Assembly (NCBI GenBank): GCA_959347315.1
Contig: OY365807.1
Span: 59,705,384 to 59,769,383, forward strand
Length of the DNA: 64,000 nucleotides
Direction of reading: 5' to 3'
DNA from: Bimastos eiseni
Taxonomy: Eukaryota > Annelida > Clitellata > Crassiclitellata > Lumbricidae
Shown here: positions 33,719 through 47,300 of the stretch, one piece after another
Layout of the letters: each line of letters opens with the position of its first letter
Position numbering within the stretch: position 1 is the first letter of the stretch
The notes under the pieces: model-generated
Seen by the model: only the letters and a program-made list of their open reading frames with translations
What the model was told of the DNA's origin: nothing
Database searches by the model: none
Made by a program: the position numbers and the translations under genes

Positions 33719-36221
33719 CTATAAGAGAAAAAAACGATAGGAGGAGGAGGAAGTAGACGAGGAGGAGAAGTAGGAGGAAAAGGAAGAGAAGGAGAAGAAC
33801 AGAGGAGAAGGAGAGGTTGAGGAAAACTAAGAAGAAGAGGAGGAAATAGAAAAGAAGAAGGAGGAGGAACAGGAAGAGAGGGAGGATGAGGAGGACAGAG
33901 AAAGAAGGTGGAACAGAGAAAAGGAGGAGGAAAAAGACAAGAGAGAAACAGGGTGAGGAGGAAGAGGAGAAGAAGGAATACGAAGAATAGGAGGAAGGGG
34001 AGGTGTGAGAGCAGTTAATGACAAACGGGATGGTCTAAAAACTCTAACTGAGAAGAAAAGTGAAGCAAAAATGAGTCAAAGGCTACACTCAGACACAAGA
34101 CAATGAGTCACATACACTGCAGTCACGTCGCAATATCACCGTCATCATCATAATCGTCGTCGTCGTAGTCATTATCATCATCAATATCATCATCATTCAT
34201 CATCACCATCATCATCGTCGTCGTCATCATCATCATCATCATTCCCATCATCATCATCATCCACCTTCGCTAGAGAATAAATACACATAATGCTATCCGT
34301 TGTAGGCGGAGAGTGCCAAACACTTTCGCTTCTTATGGCCTACTTACTCACTAATTGCAAGATTAGGATTGAGTTGATAGACCAAGGACTCCCATCTAAG
34401 CTGCTTTCTTTTATTCGTCATTAAAGAAATTTAAAAAAATTAATTCCTTTCTTCGGTCTTCACATTTCTACGATTCCGCATTTGAATGAACCAGTAGACC
34501 CTATTTTTCTCATATCCAACTTTGCGTTGCTCCTTCAAGATTTAAGAATCCACACGACTTGAAAGTTTCATCAAAAGAGAGCAAGCAGCCTTCAACTCAC
34601 ATTTCGTAACGAGGAAAATCTGTCTATGTGCATAGACAATGTTTAGGGGCCGTTCACATTTTATATAACGCATAAAATCTCAATGTTTGACTCACCCCTA
34701 CCCCTAATAACGTTATATAACAGCAGCTGTGACCCCCACCCCTATATTATATAACAGATATGCTACCGACCCCCCTACCCCACCCCAGAAACAACAACAA
34801 AGCCTGCTAACAGCCTACAACATGATAATACATGGTAGTGACGTAAATCCTATCTAAAACATCTTTTTTGTTTCCCTCCTGTTTTGCACTAGAAATGAGC
34901 ATTACAGTATCACACAGGATCGATTGATTTAATATTGCACTCTCAGGTATTTATCGATAGGTTCGCGGTACAACTCTGCCTATTTAATAGCGAATGATAC
35001 AGATTACAGAGTGTATACTACAACTACAATTGGGTATTTAAGCAAACATACAAACTATTTACACATACTATATAACATGAAATGAAACATCTTGATAATA
35101 CGAACCAAAATAATTATTTCAAGTGAAGTAATTTAAAGTTAACCACAATGATAACAAATCACACAGAATTGAATTTAAGAGTATTTAAAGCTATGCACAG
35201 GAAATCTTTAAAATTGTAATAAGGAAATTCTTAAAAGTGGATTTATAAATAATAAATCAATTCGCCAGGTGACAGCCGATGGTTCAAATTGTACGCTAAC
35301 TTCTCCAATAAACCAATTTTCAACTTCCTTTAAACCATCTTAGAATTATGGGAAAGCATGTCCTGGTGAAATAGGAAAAGAAGGAAGAGGATGGAGAGCA
35401 ATTGAAGGAGTGTGTATACCTCTCTGCTGATTGTCGCCAGAAAGCAACCGCTTGTGAACTGCGATGCAGGAAACTTGATGAATTTTCCATACAGAGGAAT
35501 TTCAGTTTCGATCTCCTCATCACTCAACGGTAGAAGAGGAGGTGAGAGACGAAAAGGAGTCTTTGTCTGTTCAACGGTGTTGATGTAATCAATCGAAGCA
35601 TTGACGACGGCTTCGTTCTCCCATTCACTCAAAGAACGAGTACAGAAGACAACCGTCTGAACACGAGGAACTGCAGACAACACACACACACACAGCCAAC
35701 ACTTCCTTCACACGTATGCTGTAAACCTGTGCATGTATGTGTGCAAAAGTATGCATATGCATGTATGCAATGAAGGGCACTTTTAACTACTGTAGCTATT
35801 AACTAGTAGTTATAGCTACTATAGAAGTAGTTGCCTAGTAGTTAAAACTAGTTTTTAAGAAGAAGTTAAAGAAATAGTTGCAACTACTTTTATCAAGTAG
35901 TTTTAAATTAACTACAATATATCACATTAACTACACTTTTTCCTATTTACTAAATCCGTATTGCAGGAATTTCGGTTTGAGCAAACTGTTGTGAGGAAGT
36001 TGGTTCCTCTCAGAACTATAGAGCAAGCCTAAGGCATTATGCCTGTTTAATGGCATACCCGGAGAATGAAGATTGTTGCGCGATAAGAAATAGAGTAAGG
36101 CGTTCGCAGAGGGTTTGGGGCTTATGATCCAGTGTTGAAGAATGAGGAAAGAAGCCAGTATGCGGCTGGGTTACAAGTGGGTCTGAGATAGAGGTGTTTG
36201 TGGATCAATAATGACAGGGGT

Positions 36222-36253
<32 letters not shown>

Positions 36254-39200
36254 TACAGAGACAACGATAAGAGACTGGGCACTGGCTGGCTATTGGCAAC
36301 GTACGAGGGCTAAGAATTGAAGAAGCACAGTCGATGCAGACAGCAAAAGGTGAGATATATAGTGATATTTTATAGAGCATAGGGAGCCATTTGCCAGGCA
36401 TGATTATTTGGTGCCCCACCGGATCATTCTAGACTTTATATTATAGACATTTTTGTAGTTGTAACACGTTGGCTTATTTGACCGCTAAAACTGTGCTCTG
36501 ATAAGGGTGCTTTGTATCATGCGCCAGTAGTTCTTAATTGTCCTTGTTATTTTACAATTAGATATGTCGTTGTGTTTCAGATCATTTTTATTACTTATGT
36601 TAAACATCATCAATTAATACTGACAATAAATTTGCATACTGCTTGGTGCACCATGACATAACATTTGCAAAGTAGTTTTGAAAGTAGTTAACTACTTGTG
36701 TGGTAGTTACCAATCTAGTAATAACTACTTGTCATCTAAAGTAGTTAAATAATAGTTATAACTACATATTTTTTGTTTTTAACTACTAGTCAAGTAGTTG
36801 GTGCCCATCACAGCATGTATGTATGTATGCATGTACGCATGACATATGTACGTACGTACGTACTTACGTACGTACGTACGTACGTATGTATGTATGGGCA
36901 CCATTGGGTGTATGTCATGATCGAGCGAAATAAAGTTATGATGGAGTCACCATTGCAACGGTTGGCCCACGCACACACGTTGGGCCCAATCAACGTGTGT
37001 GCCACTCAGTCACACAGATGGTTTCGAATATTCTGATTCACATACACACACACCTCCAACACACAATGTTCCCATTTTACCCTCTTTTCTTTAACTTGGC
37101 TTGCGTAAAGTTTGTGTTCGTCGGAGTCCTTTCAACTCTTTTTCGCTATGTTCCCGTCGACCTACAGACCTAAAATTTTGCACACATGTCACGCTTGGAT
37201 GACAACGCAATTCATCAAATTTTTCCGGACATAACTCAAAAATTGAGAAACAGTCACAAAAAAATGGAAAAAATATCGTTTACCTACTCGAACGAGTCCT
37301 CATTGACGAGCTCCATTCTGGCAAGTTTACATCATAAATGATCTCTTAAGTAAATGGATCGATTGCGCCATCTACCAGATTATCAAAAGTCAATAAAGAG
37401 GGTCCAGAAAAGCCCATGTTTTTACTTTCTGCTGATTCTCTCCGTTCTCATGACTTGCGTCTGATCATCCAAACTCGTGTTTATAAGGAACTCACTTCTT
37501 CTAAAATAGGTCAATTCAAAATGCATCGATGGCTAAATTGAATGGCCGGAGACGACGTATAAAGAAATAGAGCGGCGCTGTGTATATGCAGTTCAGTTTC
37601 CAAGTCATCTGGAATAAATGAGAAGTCATACTAACATTACGGTTGCTCGTATACGTCTGTTTATATTATCCGTAGATGTCAATCTACGTAGTCGCCAATC
37701 TCTCAAAGTTCTTTGTGAATCCAAACTATTTACTTATAATCAACATTCACATCAACATTTACGAAAGCTCAGAGCAGCAACAGAAAAGCAATTCCCTTCA
37801 GTATAGATTTAATAACCATGCACAGTATAATACTGCAGACAAGAGTGGATGAATGCGTTGGTGGATGGCGTAGCTTACACTGCAGGGCGTGCTTCAGTGT
37901 TGCCATGTTCTTGCTGATCAGTTCTGTAACCTTCTCAGAGTCGACATGACCGAACGATAGATCTCGAAGAATACTCGCATCTGTCGTGTATAACATATAA
38001 ACAATGCCTAATGTCGATATATATTAACAATGCCATCAATCCTATCAGAGGTGTAACAAGTTTTTGAAGAGCGGGGTATGACTTAAACAATATTGACCCC
38101 AACTTTTTGAATTTTGCCCTTCAGAAATTTGAAAATTGGAGGGGGCACAAATTATCTTAACAAAAGTCATCTTATCATAATTGTTCCATAGAAATGAGAT
38201 ATGCAGGACGCTTTTAAAGTATACACTATAAAGTAGGCCTACTATTTTGTACAATATACAGTAAAATTTCACGCAAATTAATCTTTTCCATCATCATGAG
38301 GCTTATAACATGGTCATTGCAACAGCACATGGGCTGGATACCACATAAATTTCGGTTTAAACTTGCCGCAAAATTCATGTCAACGTATAAATTATTTAGA
38401 TCTAATATTCGATATGCATGTGTACAGACATTTCTCTAGCGCCTTCGCAATTACTTACTTAATATGCCAGAGTTTTAATTAGCATTTCGTGTTTAATAAA
38501 TGACTACAAACAACTATAATGTGGCTATAAAATGGTCGAGTTCGGGATCTGAGTGTTCTTTCATGCATGGCTTGAAGTGGGACGGTATGAAACGGTATGC
38601 CATAGCGGCACCTCTTCTGGCCCCCGACTGCAAGCATACCGAGAGGAGAGAAGAGGGGAGAGGACGGATCTTCGTATCCACTCAGACACCTCCCTTTTCA
38701 ATCAAGCATGATATTTTCCCGATCCAACTTCCATTTCAGCTTAATTTCTTTCATCAATCCAGTTTCTACTTGCGCATTATACTGTTTCATCGATCCCGTC
38801 TACATTTGAGCCACAGTACATCTATTCACGCCAAATAATAAAATACGCTATTTTTTTACTGATGAAACTTTTGTGATATAAAATATATTAAACTACAGGA
38901 TTTCCGATAATTCAATAATCAATATTTCTTAAAGAGACTAAATGTAGTGATCTACATAAATAATAATATTGAACTCAGTTAATTATGACCAAACTCAATG
39001 TTGGCAATGTTGCCGTAAGCACGTGATGACTGATGACGTAAATTTTAAAAACATAGACGTTATTAACCAAAGTTACCAAACAACAAAATATAGATAAATG
39101 ACTCATTAAAAATAATATAAAACTTAAATGTTTCATTATAATTTTCATATAAGCTACAGGTTGTAATAGCCACCGACACACTTTCTTAGTTTCAATTTTC

Positions 39201-41272
39201 AAGTCTAATTTTAGTTTTTATTTGTGAATAATAATAATAATACCATATTTTAAGAAAGAATTAATTAATGGAATAATCAAAGTTATTCCATCCTGATATT
39301 TGCGCCCTGTGCGACGGCACCGCTGGCATCAGGGCCGTACCGAGCTATAATTGCGCCCCCTGTGCCTAGCTAATTGCGCCCTGTGTTTAGCATCAATTTG
39401 GCGCCCCCACATTTTGAAAATGCTGCATTATATGGAATAATAATGTGAAGGACCAGCCCCGCCAAATTTATTCGTTTTATTCTTAAATTGGCTGTCTGTT
39501 CGTCACGCATGACAATTAATTGACCTGTTGGCTGCAATACAGTAGAAGCGGCACATTGGCCGGCGCATGCATTAGTAATGCCTTAGAGTAGAGCGCAGCA
39601 CGGTTGCACACGACGCACTAAGTCACGACGCTGCACACAACGCACTAGCCAAGAGTCGACCCCATAAGCATGCAACATGTATAAATAGTTGTTCAAAACA
39701 CGGTCAGTTCGAGTTGAGTCAGTCGGTCAGACAGTCAGCTGAAAAGTCAGTCGATCAGTTCAGTTGAGTTCGAGGCAGACAGTTCAGGGGAGAATTCAAT
39801 CGAGAGGGAGCAGTTCAGCTCGAGTCAGTCAGTCAGTCAGTCATCAGTCGGTCAGAGGGTGATTCAGTCGAGATGAAGCAGTTCGAATCGAAAGTCAGTT
39901 TGAAGATCAGAACGGTCGAGGAAGCAGTCAAAGCGCAGTTGAAGTGAAGCACTCTTCGAGCCTCTCATCGTCGATACGCAGTCGGCAAGGGTGTAACAAG
40001 CGGGGGGTAAGGGGGCATCGGCCCCCAAGTTTTAAGACTGGGGGCAAAGCTCCCCAGTTTAAGTGCTCAGTGCCCCCAATTTCCCCCAAATCGGTTTTTT
40101 ATGTTTCTCCAATGGCTTTTTAAGATAACTTTTGTTAAGATAAGTTCCATTTTTCAAATTTCGGGGAGGAAAAATTCAAAAAGTAGGAACTCTGTCGTTC
40201 GAACTCTGTCGTCTGAACTCTGTACGCTTAGTCGGGTACTGTAGGACATAGAGAACTGATGTCTTACAATTGTCGGCGGGTAGCCGAGTGTTCTTTGCAA
40301 TAGAAGTTGAAAACGACGAATCAGTGTTGAAGTCTTACGCAATACCCTGGAAGTCTTACCCATACGCGGATTCATTAGTGCCTCTGGGAGGGTCTCCTGG
40401 TCAAGTCAGCCCTGAGGTACTAGTGGTCATAGTGACCAGAAAGCTCAACACCCAGGTTCATCACAATAAGTTATTCCATCCTGAAATTTGCGTCCTTTTC
40501 CACATTTGCGCCCTGGGCCTAGGCCCCGCTGGCCCCTCCCTCGGTACGGCCCTGTGTACAAATGCAGATGGAATTTCAGCTACATGCGCTGGTCCTCGTT
40601 CACTCAGAGTGTATGCGACTTCTGTGCATTCTTTAGACAATGAAAACCAAAGGAATGGCATAAGGCTATGTTCAGCAGCAGCAGCAACAACAGCTTCATC
40701 TCAACCGAAGTCTTCAAATGGATCGCATCTTCAATACTCACTTTCATTTCGAGAATTGAAATGATATGAGTTATGACAAAATTCCTTATTTCGTTCATAA
40801 TTTAAGTACGGCAAGTAATTCATAATTTCGTTTTGAGGCTAAGACAGTTCCTACTTTAAGTTTCAATTCTAGTTTTCGAAAACGAAATTGTTTATTTCTA
40901 CTTCTAATTTGATCTTTCGCAAATTGAAATATCTCAGGTTGAAGATAATATCTACTGGTCAATTATCTTAATGTGCTCAACGACATTTCTTCATTTCAAG
41001 TGTGTACTTCTATGAACTAATATCTATAATGGCACAGGTGGTGTCCTGGCACAGGTGGTGTTCTGGCACAGGTGGTGTCCTGGCTCAGGTGGTGTCCTGG
41101 CACAGGTGGTGCCCTGCAGCAGTGAAGAAGGGAGACTGGTGCCACACAGCTGTGATGAAGATCATTTGAAACACACATGGTTTGTGTATAAGATAAGCGC
41201 AAGTGAAGAAGCAGTCGTCGGTGTTCTTCATCATCATCGTCGTCGTCGTCGTCGTCATCGTCATCGTCATCG

Positions 41273-41337
<65 letters not shown>

Positions 41338-44300
41338 TACTCACAGGAAGTGAAGTCGTAATCTGAAAAGCAGAAGAACATATCGACCATTGCAAAAGGC
41401 AATCTGGTTGCAATTATTGTGAGAATATCTCTAAATCGTTTGAAGTCGATGGGAGGCCGTGGTCGGTCGGTTCATCGAAGGGATGGATGGATGGAGGGAC
41501 GGAGGGAGGGAGGGAAGGAGGGAGGGGCAAGCGATGCGTCCACATGATATAATACATTCAATGTCACTAGTCTTGAATAGCCGGCGATAAACAGAAGATA
41601 ATTTAAAGCCTCCTCGTCCTATGTGCTTCAAGTTGCTTTATGTGAAAGTATATAGGGTCGCATTGGAATGGCTTTTAAGCCAGACCTTCTATTTACTTGG
41701 TCAATATCCGAGAGGAGGTTTATGAGCTTCTTAAAAACGAGTTTTATGTATACGCGCCTCGGATTCTTCGTTTGAAACACAGACATATCTTGCATTAGAT
41801 CAGCAGACGATCATAAAACATTCGTCTGCACAAATCGATGGAAGAGAATTTCTAGCAGCTCCAATTACTTTAATTGGTGGAACCTGCCCTGGCACCCGGA
41901 ATGGCACTTGAAATGGCACCTGGAATGACACCTGGATCAGGTAGAGCAGCAGCAGGGGCGTCCAGATAGGGAGTCCAGAGGAAAATGCCTCCAATCTTAG
42001 GTTGGGGGGATACTTATTGAGCTGTAGGCCTATGGGGAATCAGGCCTTCCTGACACTTGGAAATTGGGACTTGGGGTGTGCCTCAGTCACTTAAGGGGTG
42101 GATTGACCAGAGCATCATCCAATTGGTGTTGAGCAATCGTGAAGAGAAAGAGAGACAGATAGACAGACAGACAGACAGACAGATGGACAGAGACAATGAG
42201 AGAGATAAAGAGAGAGAGAGGGTGAGAGGAAGGGAGGGAGGGAGGGAGGGAGGGAGGGAGGTGTCTCAAAGGAGGACATTACGCATGAGATGATGATTGG
42301 TCGTTTAGGGTCAGAGGTCATGGTGATGGCCTGACCTTCGCCTTCGCTAACGATGAAATTGACTGGGTTAGGAACGCCACAGCGCGTGCATTGGGCTGTG
42401 ATTAGGATGACCTTGATGTCCTTGAAGCGAGAATCGTTGAGGTGAAGGTCGACGAACTTCTCGTTGATCACCTTCACTCGACCTGACCAACAGAATAGCA
42501 CAGAAAACGTCGACAGTTGCTCCTAATCATAATGTCATTTATAATTGTGACTGGCACTTTGATTATGTCAACTGTCTTTCAAAATAAGATAATTGCGAAC
42601 AGCGGTTGTGATGATTGGTTTATTCTTGCAATGTTATACATCATCAACACAAGGTCAAAGAAATTATAACCGATTCACAATCAAATGGAAATTGGATAAG
42701 TTCTGTTCTGTCTTTAGTATAATTATGAGACTGAAGCATCAGTTTAGATGGGTGTATTATTGACCATCTTAAAATTACTTTAATTTTCATCATTCTTATT
42801 ACGATCAGATGAGTTGAAATCATCTTAGATATCTTAAGGAAGTTGTTTTTATCATCCTGGATAATTACCTTGGATGATGTTCTTATCATATTTTTAAAGG
42901 CAGAACTACTAACTCCTCTGTCAAAGGTCATTCTAATACCCTACCTTTTGCTCCAAACTTGTCTAGATTTAAGACGACGTGTTTCAGTTGGTTCTCTGTT
43001 TCAATGCCGAATGCAAATACGAATCCACTGAAGTCGTAGCTGAGGCTGACCACGTGAGCAGTTGTCATTCCAGCTCCAACATTCACGTGAATCAAGTCAT
43101 CGCCATCGCTGATGAGACTACGAATCGAATGCGCACCAATCGAACTCGATTTGTCCTAAAGCAAATCAACAATCAACATTTGGTAATATGTCAGCTGCCT
43201 TAACCTGCCTATATGTAATATGAGTCGCCTAATTAGGCCCATTGCCTACCCACATACGAATAAGCCTATATGTAATATGAGTCGCCTAATTAGGCCCATT
43301 GCCTACCCACATACGAATAAGCCTATATGTAATATGAGTCGCCTAATTAGGCCCATTTCCTACCCACATACGAATAAGCCTATATGTAATATGAGTCGCC
43401 TACTTAGGCCCATTGCCTACCCACATACGTATAAGCCTATGTGTAATATGAGTCGCCTACTTAGGCCCATTATGCATATCATCGTTGTTATGGATGCGTC
43501 GTTAAATAAACTTATATCAGTCAGACTTAGGCCCATTGCCTACCCACATACGAATAAGCCTAAACAACTCGATTGTCCAATAGTTTGCTTAATTCCTGTC
43601 GTATACCTGTCAAACCATTTCCAGCATTTCCACCTCTCACTCAACGGATCAATAAACGCGCATAATTTATCATAAGACTTGGAACATTTCCTAACTATAA
43701 GAATCGATGCATGAAAACGTACACATAACCACGTGATTTGCCTTCGTCAGTCAATTATTATTACTGTTATCTTGAATCCCTGAATTTTACGTTCTGCTTT
43801 AATCAGCGACTTAGAGACCAATAAACTCCCGTAATATTACATCTAATGGAAATTCTCAATTAGAATCTGGAATAGCATCTCAAATGACCTTCTCTGTATA
43901 ACCAACATGGACCTACTCACAAGTAGACTGCTTGGCTATTTGATTGTTAACAGTACAACATGACATGCCTTCTTAATTATTGAATTATTCCCGTTGCCTT
44001 CCTCACAGACAATTATGGGTGAGCAATTTGTCCTAGGTCGCTAAGCAGTGGCTCGGGGTGGGTTCGAACCTGCGATCCTCCTAACGCAAGGCACCGAACA
44101 CCCCACTACGCCACCGCGCCCCATATTCTCCCATCACTCCGTAGATGGCGCAAAAACGCGCGCTTCCTATTCATTCGCCAGATGGCGGCGCTATCACCAA
44201 ACAGCAATGCGAAGACCCACAGCAGCAACAGTAGCATTACAATACAATACAATACAATACCACTGAAAGTTGATAGAGTACCCTTCTTCCAAAAAATTTT

Positions 44301-47300
44301 CCTCAGAGGCGTACACCCGCCTAGACGGCGCAACTGCAGTTGTAATGCAGAGCTAAAATATTGCTCACGGTCCCTACATAGTGACTCCTGGGACGAGGAT
44401 CGAACCCGCACATTCATAGCACACAGAATGTTACAAGTCGGCCGCTCTAACCAATCGGCCACCGTGCCAGAGCGCATCATTTGGATAGACCCAACCTGAA
44501 TGACGAGAGCTTTCCTCTTAACTATCGGAAGAGCCTCGAGGTAATCGATGAGGTCATGAGGGAAGAAGATGACGTCAGAACAATGGCGGTCGATAAGAAA
44601 AGTCTTCCCTCGCAGTTCGTTCTCTGATTGGACCAAAGAGAATCCATTGTTTGACAACTCCTCCAACATCGACTGAAAACTATAAGACACAACAACACAA
44701 AACATTCGACCAATCTTCTCGTTCGCTTTTCTGCATTCTTCATAACTAAAACTTACATGACTTCTCTTTAAATTCTCTCCCACGTTTCCTGCGGTTCTCT
44801 GTTTCAATTCTCTTTAAATTCTGCTTTGATTCTCTTTCTCTTGCACTTCTCTGTCAATTCTCTTTCAATTCTCTTCAACTTCTCTTGCGCTTCTCTGTCA
44901 ATTCTCTTTAAATTCTCGATCAATTCACTTTCAATTCTCCTCCACTTCTGTTTCAATTCTCTTCAACTTTTCTTTAGATTATCTTTCAATTCTCTTCCAC
45001 TTCTCTTTCAATTCTCTTCAACGTCTTTTTCGCCTCTCTTTCACTTCTCTTTAGCTTTACTATTGATTCTCTTTCAATTCTCTTTTATTTCTATATCAAT
45101 TCTCTTTCAATTCTCTTAAACTTCTCTTGCGCTTCTGTGTCATTTCTTTTAAAATTTTCTTTCAATTCTCTTTTAATTCTCTTCAGTTTCTCTTTCGCCT
45201 CTCTTCAACTTCTCTTTCGCTTCATTTTGATTCTCTTTCAATTCTCTTGTACTTCTCTTTCAAATTTCTTTCAATTCTAGTCAACTTCTTTGTGCTTCTC
45301 TATAAATTCTCTTCAACTTCTCCTTCGTTTCTCTTTCACTTCTCTTTCACATCCTTTTTGATTCTCTATTAATTCTTTTTAAATTTTCTTTCAAATCTCT
45401 TCCATTTCTCTTCCACTTCTCCTGTGCTTCTCTGTCAATTCTCTTTCAATTCTTTTCCATTTCTCTTGTACTTGTACATCAATTCTCTTCAACTTCTCTT
45501 GTTTTTCTCTATCAATTCTCCTTCAATTCTTCTTCAATTCTCTTCCACTTCTCTTGCGCTTCACTATCAATTCTCTTTAAATTATCACCCACTTCTCCTT
45601 CATTTCTTTTCAACGTCTCTTTTTGGTTCACCTTTGATTCTCTATCAATTCTCTTTCAATTCTCCATCAATTCTCTTTCAGTTCACTTTCAATTCTTTTC
45701 CACTTCTCTTACGCTTCTCTAAAAAACCTCTATCAGTTCTCTTCCACTTCTCTTGTAATTCTCTATCAATACTCTTTCAATTCTATCTCAATTCTCTTCA
45801 ACTCTTCTTTGACTTCTCCTTTTCAATTCTCCTTCGTTTCTTTAACCCAACGAAGACTGAGCACAAAGTCAGCAGAATATATATATATATATATATATAT
45901 TGAGTATATATATATACTCAACTACTCATCTCTTCACTCGGTATATAAATCACCTCGTTATGAATGCGTCGTTAAATAAACATATTCACGACTTGGTAAG
46001 ATGAACATTTCCATGGCACCAGATTGTGAACCAGACGAAGACAACAGTTACTACACTCAACGCATCAGGCCTCCATTGCTTTCCAAAGAGGCGCTATATA
46101 AACCCAGACCGATGCATTCATACACATCATGGTCTCAGGCCATTCCAGATGACAGATTCTCAATCGATGAAAAATTAACTAGGTAAATTTAAAATTCATC
46201 TTGAGTGACAGCCACAAGACTGAGTGGCACAGACGAAAGCCTTTCCGTGACAACGCTGGACTGGGTCTGCCACCCTGGGCTTACCTCATCTTCAGGTGGT
46301 TGATCCAACATCCTATGTTCATGTGGGATCCGATTCGATCGTTGTTACGAACGACGTCCGGCAGCAGAGAGTCAAGCGATTGAACGCGAGCAGAGATGCG
46401 ACTACGAGCAAGAGCGGCGTGTAGCTTCGTCTTGCTCTTATGAAGCGCATCTTCAATGAGCGCCATCTGTGGAAGGATCTCGTCACCAGGTGGAGGCAGG
46501 CGGCGCTGGAACTTCCGGGTCTGGTAGTCACAGAGGATGACCATCACGCAGCTGACGTCATTCTCCAACTTAACATGATCACAAATCAATCAATCGATTA
46601 CAATCACGAATCCGATACAAAAACAAAAGAAGGATTGCTCATACGAAGGACTCAAAGCGTTGTAGATGAGAAGATATATTGAGCATAGGCAGAGGCATGA
46701 TGGGAAGAAAAAAATGCATAGACTCTCCAACTGCTGTGCATAGATGTGTGAAAATGGCTTGTCCTCGTGTTTCGACCCAAGTCTGACCCACTTACCCACC
46801 TCATTAAGTCAGTTTGTTATTTTTTTTATAGCCTAGGTGGATAACTGTTGATAGATGGTGATTTTGTTTGAATAATAGGGAAGAGAGGGGCAAAACGACC
46901 TCAGGCGTAAAACGTCCCCTCCCATCCTGTCTCCCCTTGGCTAAGTAATGAACTGTTCCACTGTCCTTCAAGTTTGTCTTCTGACCCCATTCACGTCGTC
47001 AACTCGTCATCTGCCATTTTGACTAATCTAAGGTTTTCTTCATTATTATAAATTTGATCACTTTATGCGTGTTTTCTTATGAAGGTACGCTGGCATTTAT
47101 GCTTTATTATTATTGCTATAAGTCAGTGAGACCCAACGCTACATTATATAAATTTAAAGTACAATATATAAAGAATTATCACTGTCAGACTCACTGCCCC
47201 TAGGGGTTGCTGGCTGCTCGGGGACGCCTTCCGAGGTTACAATGGTTAATCCCACTTCCGGTCCTACTGCATAGCCTACAGGCCATTTCCCTTGCAGTCG

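Noticed and set aside
42269..42335. Longer NSUN7 exon 7 ending at a GTAATG donor
   Set aside because: It shifts the frame into the next exon and adds residues absent from human NSUN7; the GAAG|GTCAGG donor gives a gap-free join.
43220..43675. 151-codon plus frame with a 19-residue repeat
   Set aside because: Produced by a 57-bp minisatellite inside an NSUN7 intron on the opposite strand.
44046..44469. Possible tRNA genes on the minus strand
   Set aside because: A and B boxes are present, but acceptor and anticodon stems do not fold and a SINE body and tail follow.
44826..45903. Chain of Phe/Ser/Leu-rich plus frames resembling membrane protein text
   Set aside because: Direct reading of the TTCTCTTTCAATTC minisatellite.
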